Notes: generated from the sequence alone by a model not told the origin. Shown: positions 1-5,579, counted from the stretch's first letter. The stretch is DNA of 6,623 nt from Nitrospirota bacterium (GCA_016207865.1 JACQZD010000128.1:1-6623); one strand, 5' to 3'. Numbers and translations are program-made.

Positions 1-177
1 AGTGTTTTGGGAGTCAAATCCTCCAACTCCCGCTATTTGTAATTTTATTACCGGACTCACCGTCCCAATACCGACATTCCCGGAATTGTAATATATATCC
101 GACCCGCTGGTTATCCATTGGCTGGAAATAGAACTCGGCCACGCGTTTCTACAATCGGTTCCTATACATAATTCATC
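1..177 (-). pseudogene. In-frame continuation of the fibre-like gene beyond a TGA stop, cut by the left edge
   Basis: Reading on in the same minus-strand frame past the TGA at 178-180 gives 59 codons with no further stop, up to the window edge. The translation contains LCIGTDCRNAWPS (about 175-137) and then a third NVGIGT repeat followed by SPVIKLQIAG (78 down to about 28). This is the same repeat type found twice before the stop, so the stretch is coding in origin and belongs to the upstream gene. No start codon with a Shine-Dalgarno sequence lies just after the stop, so separate translation is unlikely. The simplest reading is a nonsense change, for example GGA (Gly) to TGA, or a sequencing or assembly error. 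The rest of the gene lies outside the window. Confidence 0.6.
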
Positions 178-582
178 TCACTTAATTATTCCAGCCACGT
201 TTAATTTATAGGTTCCCGTATCCGCCGTCCCAATGCCAACGTTGCCATTATTAGTAATTCTTAATCCTTCAATGGTTTGCGAACCATTCCAAACTGTAAA
301 CCGTAAATCAGCAGCACCATTTGTAGCATGTTTTGAGACTACTTGGATCGTAGAAGAAACTCCTCCAGTGGTAGATGTTCCCAACCCTAAGCCGTCAATT
401 TGCAAATCTACGCCAACGGCTTGTCGTATCGCAATACCGCCTGTTCCAACAACATCAAGTTTATACGACGGGTTCGGCGTTCCAATTCCAACCTTACCAT
501 CTACGATAAGATCTCCCGCATAAATATTAACCCCAATTAATAAAAATCCTGCCGTTAATATGAATATTATTTTCTTCATCAT
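178..582 (-). CDS. Secreted fibre-like repeat protein, N-terminal part ending at an in-frame TGA
   Basis: The product begins with a Sec signal peptide (Lys-Lys, then a hydrophobic core over residues 5-20, likely cleavage after Ala22). Two copies of a (K/N)VGIGT motif, each followed by a YKLxV strand, lie at residues 30-44 and 114-129. This repeat is typical of beta-rich, tail-fibre-like or surface-exposed proteins of bacteria and phages; the exact function is unknown to me. An AAGGAG Shine-Dalgarno sits 3 nt before the first ATG (580-582) and 6 nt before the second (577-579), so translation more likely starts at 579, giving 133 residues. The reading frame continues with matching repeats beyond the stop, so this is probably the front of a larger, broken gene. 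Its base composition is more AT-rich than the chaperone genes, which may point to transfer. Confidence 0.7.
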   Translation of the reverse strand: MMKKIIFILTAGFLLIGVNIYAGDLIVDGKVGIGTPNPSYKLDVVGTGGIAIRQAVGVDLQIDGLGLGTSTTGGVSSTIQVVSKHATNGAADLRFTVWNGSQTIEGLRITNNGNVGIGTADTGTYKLNVAGIIK

Positions 583-618
583 GGTCTCCTTGTTTATTAT
601 TTTAGTCGTTAACCAAAT

Positions 619-658
619 AAAAAAGGCATATTCGCCTTTTTTAGTGCTATGCCTTTTT
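619..658 (-). terminator. Probable rho-independent terminator with two alternative stems
   Basis: Read on the minus strand, the 3' arm (630-619, TATGCC followed by six T) can pair with either of two upstream AAAAAGGC copies. The outer pairing, 658-648 with 630-620, gives 11 bp and a 17-nt loop. The inner pairing, 642-634 with 627-619, gives 9 bp and a 6-nt loop. Both end in a run of T, as intrinsic terminators do. It lies about 260 bp past the clpB stop and about 40 bp before the fibre-like gene, so it probably ends the chaperone operon transcript. It could instead act as a leader attenuator for the fibre gene. Confidence 0.5.
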
Positions 659-763
659 AAAAACTTTCTTTTTCTGATAAAGAGTCTGTCTATGCAAAAT
701 TAATGCCTTGAGCCCCGTTACCCCATGTATGTTTAACCCCTTAATATGGATAGTGAGTGTATT

Positions 764-784
764 CCCCATGGCTTTGCCATGGGG
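764..784. repeat. Perfect stem-loop, 9-bp arms and 3-nt loop
   Basis: CCCCATGGC (764-772) pairs perfectly with GCCATGGGG (776-784) around a TTT loop. It resembles the stem-loop at 823-849 in layout (CCC, two variable bases, TGG, pyrimidine-rich loop, CCA, GGG), so the two look like copies of one palindromic repeat family. No T-tract follows on either strand, so it is not a typical intrinsic terminator. Confidence 0.6.
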
Positions 785-822
785 TCAAGCGAGCGAATAT
801 AATAAAAAATTCCTTGCATTAG

Positions 823-849
823 CTTCCCTGTGGTCTTGCCACAGGGAAG
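823..849. repeat. Perfect stem-loop, 11-bp arms and 5-nt loop
   Basis: CTTCCCTGTGG (823-833) pairs perfectly with CCACAGGGAAG (839-849) around TCTTG. It lies about 70 bp past the clpB stop on the transcribed side, so it could protect the 3' end of the operon mRNA. It is probably the second half of a REP/BIME-like pair with 764-784. The two are separated by an AT-rich linker of 38 bp. Confidence 0.6.
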
Positions 850-919
850 ATCAATTAATGTATTTGCAAAAACTATAATCTCATAAGGCTGCTCCTGTCA
901 AGTGAATTTTTACAAGCTG

Positions 920-3580
920 TTACTTCCTTGCCGTATTCTCAGCCCCCGGCTGTTTTTTCCCCGCTGCCACTGTTTTATTTTTAAACATCATTCTGCCGTC
1001 TTGCATATCAGCCTCTACAATATCTCCATCTTTAAATGTACCATCAAGGATTTTTGTGGCAAGAGTGTTTAAAATTTCCTTCTGGATTGCCCTCTTAAGC
1101 GGGCGCGCCCCGTAAAGCGGGTCATATCCCGTCTCTGCAAGATATCCCTTTGCCGGCTCTGTAAGCACAATATCTATGTGCCGGTCTTTTAAGTAATGCT
1201 TCATGCGGGCCAGCTGGATGTCAACAATTTTAAGAAGCAGTTCCCTGTTAAGCGCATGGAATATTATTATCTCGTCCACCCTGTTCAGGAATTCTGGTCT
1301 GAAAAATGTCTTCAGGTCCTCCATCACGCCCTTGCGTATCTGTTCCTCATTGCTCCACTCGGTAAGCATCTCCTGAATGCGCTGACTTCCTATGTTTGAA
1401 GTCATTATTACAACCGTGTTCCTGAAATCAACCGTCCTTCCGTGCCCGTCCGTAAGCCTTCCGTCGTCAAGAAGCTGAAGCAGTACATTAAAAACCTCCT
1501 GATGAGCCTTTTCAACCTCATCAAAAAGGATAACGGCATAAGGCCTTCTTCTGACCGCCTCTGTGAGCTGTCCGCCTTCTTCATAACCGACATAACCCGG
1601 AGGCGCACCGATTAGCCGCGACACTGTGTGCCGCTCTTGATATTCAGACATATCAATCCTTACCATTGCCGCCTCATCGTCAAAGAGAAATTCCGCGAGC
1701 GCCCTCGCAAGCTCTGTCTTGCCTACGCCTGTCGGTCCCAAAAAGATAAAGGAGCCGATGGGACGGTTCGGATCCTGTATGCCGGCCCTGGCCCTTCTTA
1801 CCGCGCTTGAAACAGCGCCGATGGCCTCATCCTGTCCCACAACGCGTAATTTTAACCGGTCCTCCATGCTGAGCAGTTTCTGGACCTCGCCCTCAAGCAT
1901 CCTGCTCACGGGTATGCCGGTCCATTTTGAGACAATCTCTGCAATATCCTCTTCGTCAACTTCTTCCTTAAGCAGTTTCGCCTTGCCCTGCTCCGCCGCA
2001 AGTTTTTTGTTTTCTTCCTCAAGGCTTTTCTGAAGCATAATAAGCCTGCCGTATTTTAATTCCGCGGCTTTGTTGAGGTCGCCCTCCCTTTCTGCCTTCT
2101 CAGCCTCAATCTTTGTGCGCTCAATATCCTCTTTAATTGCGCTTATCCTGCCGATGGCCTCTTTTTCATTAAGCCACTGTGCTTTAAAAATATCCCGTTT
2201 CCCCGCAAGTCCTGTGATTTCTTTTTTAATCTGTTCCAGCCTCTCCTTTGACGCCTCGTCTTTCTCCTTCATCACCGCCTGCTTCTCTATTTCATACTGC
2301 CTCAGTTTTCTTTCAATCTCATCAAGCTCCGACGGCATACTGTCTATTTCCATCTTAAGGTGCGAGGCCGACTCGTCAATAAGGTCAATGGCCTTGTCAG
2401 GCAGAAACCTGTCAGATATATACCGATGGCTCAGGACTGCAGCGGCCACTAAAGCAGAGTCTTTTATCCTCACGCCGTGATGGACCTCGTACCGTTCCTT
2501 AAGCCCCCTAAGAATGGAAATTGTGTCTTCAACATTAGGCTCTTTTATAAAAATCGGCTGAAACCTTCTTTCAAGCGCAGGGTCTTTTTCAATATATTTT
2601 CTGTACTCGGAAAGGGTAGTTGCGCCCACGCACCTGAGCTCGCCCCTCGCAAGCGCGGGTTTGAGCATATTGGACGCGTCTATTGCGCCTTCAGCGGCGC
2701 CTGCGCCCACAACAGTATGCAGCTCATCAATGAATAATATGACTTTGCCCTCAGCCTCTTCAATTTCCTTAAGCACGGCCTTAAGCCTTTCTTCAAATTC
2801 CCCCCTGAACTTGGCCCCTGCGACAAGCGCGCCCATGTCAAGGGCGACAACTTTTTTGTTCTTAAGGCTCTGCGGCACATCACCTGAAGTTATCCTCTGC
2901 GCAAGCCCTTCGGCAATGGCAGTCTTTCCAACGCCGGGCTCGCCGATTACAACGGGGTTGTTTTTTGTCCTCCGTGAAAGCACCTGTATGACCCTTCTAA
3001 TCTCTTCATCCCTTCCTATGACAGGGTCCAGTTTGCCCCTTTTGGCAAGCTCTGTCAGGTCCCGCGCATAACGCTTCAGAGCCTGATATTTTTCCTCAGG
3101 ATTCTGGTCTGTAACGCGCTGCGTCCCCCTTATTTCACGCATTGCGGAAAGCGCCTGGTCTTCTGTAATGCCGGATTTTTTAAGGACCTTTGCCGCATTG
3201 CTTTCCACCCCGATAAGCCCGAGAAGCAGGTGCTCAACACTGACAAATTCATCCTGGAGATGTCCTGCATGTGAAAATGCCTTTTCAAAGACATCCTTAA
3301 GCGTCTGCGTAATATAAACCTGTCCCATAGGCGTTGGACCCAGCACCTTCGGCAGTTTTTCAATCTCCGCAGCAGCAGCGCTCCGAAGCGTCTTTATATC
3401 TGCCCCGAGTTTTTTGATAATCTCAAGCGCAACCCCCTCGTCTCTAAGAGTAGAGTCTCCGACAAGCAGTACCTGCAAAAGATGCTCTGCATCAACCTGC
3501 TGGTTGCCCTTTTTCTGCGCAAGCTGCTGCGCCTTTTCAATGGCCTCCTGACTTTTTATGGTAAATTTATCCTGTCTCAT
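920..3580 (-). CDS. clpB: ATP-dependent protein disaggregase ClpB (Hsp100)
   Basis: This hexameric AAA+ chaperone of the cytoplasm threads aggregated proteins through its pore and works with DnaK/DnaJ to refold them. At 886 residues it is complete and slightly longer than usual. An N-terminal Clp_N double repeat covers about 1-145. NBD1 has Walker A GEPGVGKT (213-220), Walker B VILFIDELH (280-288), the pore-loop segment AGAKFRG (254-260) and the arginine-finger region ERRF (337-340). A long charged coiled-coil M domain (about 405-535) identifies ClpB rather than ClpA or ClpC. NBD2 has Walker A GPTGVGKT (615-622), pore loop GYVGY (662-666), Walker B VILFDE (683-688) and sensor-2 GAR (824-826). 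The last 20 or so residues form a polar, Lys-rich tail. The start follows AGGGAGG with a 9-nt gap. It is the last gene of the dnaJ-hspR-clpB operon. Confidence 0.98.
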   Translation of the reverse strand: MRQDKFTIKSQEAIEKAQQLAQKKGNQQVDAEHLLQVLLVGDSTLRDEGVALEIIKKLGADIKTLRSAAAAEIEKLPKVLGPTPMGQVYITQTLKDVFEKAFSHAGHLQDEFVSVEHLLLGLIGVESNAAKVLKKSGITEDQALSAMREIRGTQRVTDQNPEEKYQALKRYARDLTELAKRGKLDPVIGRDEEIRRVIQVLSRRTKNNPVVIGEPGVGKTAIAEGLAQRITSGDVPQSLKNKKVVALDMGALVAGAKFRGEFEERLKAVLKEIEEAEGKVILFIDELHTVVGAGAAEGAIDASNMLKPALARGELRCVGATTLSEYRKYIEKDPALERRFQPIFIKEPNVEDTISILRGLKERYEVHHGVRIKDSALVAAAVLSHRYISDRFLPDKAIDLIDESASHLKMEIDSMPSELDEIERKLRQYEIEKQAVMKEKDEASKERLEQIKKEITGLAGKRDIFKAQWLNEKEAIGRISAIKEDIERTKIEAEKAEREGDLNKAAELKYGRLIMLQKSLEEENKKLAAEQGKAKLLKEEVDEEDIAEIVSKWTGIPVSRMLEGEVQKLLSMEDRLKLRVVGQDEAIGAVSSAVRRARAGIQDPNRPIGSFIFLGPTGVGKTELARALAEFLFDDEAAMVRIDMSEYQERHTVSRLIGAPPGYVGYEEGGQLTEAVRRRPYAVILFDEVEKAHQEVFNVLLQLLDDGRLTDGHGRTVDFRNTVVIMTSNIGSQRIQEMLTEWSNEEQIRKGVMEDLKTFFRPEFLNRVDEIIIFHALNRELLLKIVDIQLARMKHYLKDRHIDIVLTEPAKGYLAETGYDPLYGARPLKRAIQKEILNTLATKILDGTFKDGDIVEADMQDGRMMFKNKTVAAGKKQPGAENTARK

Positions 3581-3589
3581 CTGCTAATT

Positions 3590-3596
3590 CCTCCCT
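3590..3596 (-). promoter_or_regulatory. clpB ribosome binding site next to a long stem
   Basis: AGGGAGG on the minus strand lies 9 nt before the clpB ATG. The 3' arm of the 105-bp palindrome in the spacer ends only 4 nt upstream, at 3601, so folding of that element in the mRNA may affect ribosome access. The effect on translation is inferred. Confidence 0.7.
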
Positions 3597-3600
3597 AAAG

Positions 3601-3705
3601 ATGCATCGGATATTTTCCTTGAGCGGATTTTTTTGCTGAAAGCGAAAACCTCGGAGTCCTGATACTTCGGGACGAGAATGAGCAAAAGGAAAATATCCGA
3701 TGCAT
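3601..3705. repeat. Nested palindromic element, copy 1 (hspR-clpB spacer)
   Basis: The outer arms 3601-3620 and 3686-3705 form a perfect 20-bp inverted repeat. Inside lie two smaller hairpins: 3630-3637 with 3641-3648 (8 bp including one wobble, loop GAA) and 3656-3662 with 3667-3673 (7 bp including one wobble, loop TACT). Unpaired or junction segments GAGCGGA (3621-3627), ACCTCGGA (3648-3655) and GAGAATGAG (3674-3682) recur in the same order in the copy at 4086-4203. The element occupies nearly the whole spacer between hspR and clpB. It lacks a T-tract following a stem, so it should not stop transcription, but it could be an RNase III target or stabilise the mRNA. Confidence 0.8.
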
Positions 3706-3711
3706 AACTAT

Positions 3712-4053
3712 TTACTCCTCTTCAAAAAATCTCCTTATCCGTTCTTCAAATTCTTTTCTTAAATCCCTTTCAAGGTGCGCCATCATATCCTCCATCTCGC
3801 GGTGCAGGACCTCAAGCCTGCGCCTCATCCTTATAATTATATCAACCCCGGCCCTGTTGACGCCGAGCTCCTTTGTAAGCCTCAGTATCATTCTGAGGCG
3901 CTCCAGATCCTCCTGAGAATACAGCCTGGCCCGCCCGACCCTTTTGGGACATATCAATCCCTCTCTTTCGTAAAGCCTGAGCGTCTGCGGATGTATATGA
4001 AACATCTCAGACACAACGCTTATCATGAATAACGGACGCTTTTTATCTTCCAT
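3712..4053 (-). CDS. hspR: MerR-family heat-shock repressor HspR
   Basis: HspR represses chaperone operons by binding HAIR inverted repeats, and in actinobacteria DnaK acts as its co-repressor. The 113-residue product starts with PLFMISVVSEMFHIHPQTLR, a MerR winged-helix DNA-binding segment (about 7-27), then LYEREGL (27-33) and the wing RARLYSQEDLERLR (41-54), as in known HspR proteins. A Lys/Arg/Glu-rich helix (about 75-113) probably forms the dimer coiled coil. No effector-binding domain or cysteine cluster is present, which argues against a metal or redox MerR sensor. I chose the ATG at 4053 because AGGAGG lies 6 nt upstream. A longer in-frame start near 4284 would run through the palindromic spacer and overlap dnaJ. 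It sits between dnaJ and clpB, which fits self-repression of the operon. Confidence 0.93.
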   Translation of the reverse strand: MEDKKRPLFMISVVSEMFHIHPQTLRLYEREGLICPKRVGRARLYSQEDLERLRMILRLTKELGVNRAGVDIIIRMRRRLEVLHREMEDMMAHLERDLRKEFEERIRRFFEEE

Positions 4054-4085
4054 TATTGTCCTCCTGAAATCCGGGCAGACTTGTT

Positions 4086-4203
4086 GATTTGTAAAGGGTA
4101 TTTTCCTTGAGCGGATTTTTTCGTCCCGAAACGTCGGGACGAAAACCTCGGATCCCGACTTGTCGGGAGAGAATGAGTGAAAGGAAAGTACCCTTTGCAA
4201 ATC
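4086..4203. repeat. Nested palindromic element, copy 2 (dnaJ-hspR spacer)
   Basis: The outer arms 4086-4108 and 4181-4203 pair at 21 of 23 positions. The two exceptions are T opposite G when read on the plus strand. Inside are a perfect 12-bp hairpin (4118-4129 with 4134-4145, loop AACG) and a 6-bp hairpin (4153-4158 with 4163-4168, loop CTTG). The core matches copy 1: 23 identical bases at 4099-4121 versus 3611-3633, 13 at 4140-4152 versus 3643-3655, and GAGAATGAG at 4169-4177 versus 3674-3682. The outer 12-15 bases of the arms are unrelated to copy 1. One arm begins 1 nt after the dnaJ stop codon. Confidence 0.8.
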
Positions 4204-4204
4204 G

Positions 4205-5263
4205 TCATTGCTTATCCCCCGCATAAGCCTTTTCAATCTCCTGAAGCGCCTCTTTAGTCTTGGCCGTAACCTTCTTCGGCGCAACTATTTTAATAACCAC
4301 ATACTCATCACCCTTAATTCCTGTCTTTGTATCAGGAAGGCCCTTGCCCCTGAGCTTGAATTTTTTCCCGCTGTCAGTGCCCGGAGGCAAAGTCATGGCG
4401 GCAGTGCCGTCAAGCGTCGGCACATTAATCTTTCCTCCAAGCGCAGCCTCGCTGAAAGTAACAGGCGCATCAACATAGATGTCATCCCCGTCGCGTTTAA
4501 ATACAGGATGCTGTCTGACCGTAATCTCAATATACAAAGTACCCGCAGGTCCGCCTTTCATGCCGGCTCCGCCCAGGCCCTGAAGTTTCAGCCTGCTTCC
4601 TGTATGCGCGCCTGCCGGAATCTTCACCTTCACAGTTTCAGTAATTACGGAATTACCGCTGCCCCTGCAGGGCCTGCACGCCTTTGTTACAATCCTCCCG
4701 CGGCCCCTGCACGAGGGACAGTCCTGGCTCAATCTGAAAAACCCCCTGTTCTGCTGGGATGACCCTGCGCCTTTGCAGGCAGGGCAGGTCCTTGAATCCT
4801 CTGCGCCGGTGCCGCTGCAGATACTGCATGGAATTTCACGGGTCAATGTAATTGGTTTTGTTACGCCTTTGTACGCCTCTTCAAGAGATATCTCAAGCGA
4901 TGCGGCAAGGTCCGCGCCGCGAAGGGGCGTTTCCCTTTGCCCGCGCGTGCCGAATAAATCAGAAAATATATCTGTGCCTGCGCCGCCGAAATCAAAACCA
5001 AAATCATGACCCCTGAACCCTTCAAATCCCTGTCCCTGTCCCGCTTCAAACGGACTCTTTCCGAACTTGTCGTAATCCGTCCTTTTCTTTACATCTCCAA
5101 GCACTTCGTACGCCTCATTTATCTCCTTGAACTTCTGCTCCGACGCCTTGTCTGCGGGATTTAAATCAGGATGGTATTTGCGCGCAAGCCTCCTGAAGGC
5201 CTTTTTTATATCGTCCTGCGAGGCATCTTTCTTAACGCCAAGCCTGTCGTAATAATCTTTCAT
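4205..5263 (-). CDS. dnaJ: Type I J-domain co-chaperone DnaJ (Hsp40)
   Basis: DnaJ delivers unfolded clients to DnaK and stimulates its ATPase through the J domain. The 352-residue protein has all type I parts. The J domain (1-68) carries the HPD motif at 31-33. A Gly/Phe-rich linker spans about 70-110. The zinc domain has four CxxCxGxG repeats with cysteines at 146/149, 160/163, 182/185 and 196/199, which bind two zinc ions in this family. C-terminal substrate-binding beta domains follow (about 210-335). It is somewhat shorter than E. coli DnaJ (about 375). The start ATG at 5261-5263 has only a weak ribosome site (GGGAAGTGAG just upstream). It is the first gene of the operon, directly behind a strong promoter with a HAIR-like operator. 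Because dnaK and grpE are not adjacent, this may be a second, ClpB-dedicated DnaJ, which some authors would name cbpA. Confidence 0.93.
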   Translation of the reverse strand: MKDYYDRLGVKKDASQDDIKKAFRRLARKYHPDLNPADKASEQKFKEINEAYEVLGDVKKRTDYDKFGKSPFEAGQGQGFEGFRGHDFGFDFGGAGTDIFSDLFGTRGQRETPLRGADLAASLEISLEEAYKGVTKPITLTREIPCSICSGTGAEDSRTCPACKGAGSSQQNRGFFRLSQDCPSCRGRGRIVTKACRPCRGSGNSVITETVKVKIPAGAHTGSRLKLQGLGGAGMKGGPAGTLYIEITVRQHPVFKRDGDDIYVDAPVTFSEAALGGKINVPTLDGTAAMTLPPGTDSGKKFKLRGKGLPDTKTGIKGDEYVVIKIVAPKKVTAKTKEALQEIEKAYAGDKQ

Positions 5264-5291
5264 TTCTCACTTCCCATTTCTTAGTTGTTTT

Positions 5292-5332
5292 TATCATACC
5301 ACTTGATACGGTTTGTGTCAAGTGGTATGATA
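5292..5332. promoter_or_regulatory. HAIR-like HspR operator over the dnaJ promoter
   Basis: A perfect 15-bp inverted repeat (5292-5306 with 5318-5332) is centred at 5312. Its inner part reads CTTGA-N11-TCAAG. This has exactly the half-site spacing of the HAIR consensus known for Streptomyces HspR, CTTGAGT-N7-ACTCAAG, and matches 10 of its 14 defined bases. The repeat covers both the -35 and -10 boxes of the dnaJ promoter, and hspR is the second gene of the operon, so repression by competition with RNA polymerase is the likely mechanism. Confidence 0.75.
5293..5321 (-). promoter_or_regulatory. Sigma70 promoter of the dnaJ-hspR-clpB operon
   Basis: On the minus strand TTGACA (5321-5316) and TATGAT (5298-5293) are separated by exactly 17 nt: a perfect -35 and a five-of-six -10. 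Transcription would begin near 5286, giving a short leader of about 23 nt before the dnaJ ATG. No sigma32-type or CIRCE element was seen, which fits control by a repressor rather than an alternative sigma factor. Confidence 0.8.
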
Positions 5333-5346
5333 TAAATTATCTATTA

Positions 5347-5419
5347 TTTGTCATTCCCGCGCAGGCGGGAATCCAGGAAAACAACTTTCTGGATTCCGCA
5401 TCAAGTGCGGAATGACAAA
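5347..5419. repeat. REP-like palindromic repeat with two inner hairpins
   Basis: The outer arms TTTGTCATTCC (5347-5357) and GGAATGACAAA (5409-5419) are perfectly complementary. The left half forms ATTCCCGC-GCAG-GCGGGAAT (5353-5372). The right half forms ATTCCGCA-TCAAG-TGCGGAAT (5393-5413). CCAG (5373-5376) pairs with CTGG (5389-5392). The GTCATTCCCGC...GCGGGAATCCAG pattern is a widespread intergenic repeat type in many bacterial genomes. It lies between the two divergent promoters and directly upstream of the dnaJ -35 box. Confidence 0.75.
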
Positions 5420-5492
5420 AACAAGGGAATAATAAGTCCAATGTATTATTTTATTAAGTATTGTTTCATATATTGTTATTATTCTATTTAAT

Positions 5493-5521
5493 TTGACATG
5501 TATTAATATACATGTGATAAT
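5493..5521 (+). promoter_or_regulatory. Sigma70 promoter of the TusA-like gene, with a palindrome in its spacer
   Basis: TTGACA (5493-5498) and GATAAT (5516-5521) are separated by 17 nt. A perfect inverted repeat, ACATGTAT-TAAT-ATACATGT (5496-5515), covers half of the -35 box and all of the spacer. This placement suits a repressor operator. The regulator is not identifiable from this window. Confidence 0.7.
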
Positions 5522-5579
5522 CAAAACACATATGGCTGATGCTGTACCTGAATAATAAAAACTAAAGGGGGCGCATCTT

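Larger units (their letters stand above)
583..919. other. Intergenic region between clpB and the fibre-like gene
   Basis: I see no convincing gene in this 337-bp stretch on either strand. It contains a hairpin with T-tracts at 619-658, two GC-rich stem-loops at 764-784 and 823-849, and an AT-rich linker between those stem-loops. The stretch 660-763 has three isolated CCCC tracts (713-716, 721-724, 737-740) but no other structure I can support. No clear sigma70 promoter for the fibre-like gene was found just upstream of its start. Confidence 0.6.

Noticed and set aside
713..767. Possible G-quadruplex on the minus strand from four CCCC tracts
   Set aside because: The spacings are 4, 12 and 23 nt, too long and uneven for a confident quadruplex, and the last tract is already part of a strong stem-loop.
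2070..2480. Ser/Leu-rich open frame on the plus strand opposite the clpB coiled-coil region
   Set aside because: It is the antisense reading of the Glu/Lys-rich M domain codons. It has no ribosome site or recognisable motif, while the minus-strand gene is certain.
3130..3145. Internal start for a short ClpB isoform near Met147
   Set aside because: The ATG lies where E. coli makes its shorter ClpB, but no convincing Shine-Dalgarno precedes it here.
3619..3626. CTTGAGC in the spacer element as a second HAIR half-site before clpB
   Set aside because: No inverted TCAAG half lies at the required 11-bp distance, and the same bases occur in copy 2 as part of the conserved element core.
4118..4145. 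The 12-bp hairpin in the dnaJ-hspR spacer as an intrinsic terminator
   Set aside because: On the transcribed minus strand the stem is followed by A residues rather than a U-tract, and two co-oriented genes with good ribosome sites lie downstream.
4054..4284. A longer N-terminal start for HspR, near 4284, in the same frame
   Set aside because: The extension would overlap the dnaJ end and run through the palindromic spacer, giving an Arg-rich sequence unlike HspR. The ATG at 4053 has AGGAGG at the right distance and matches the family's usual N-terminus.
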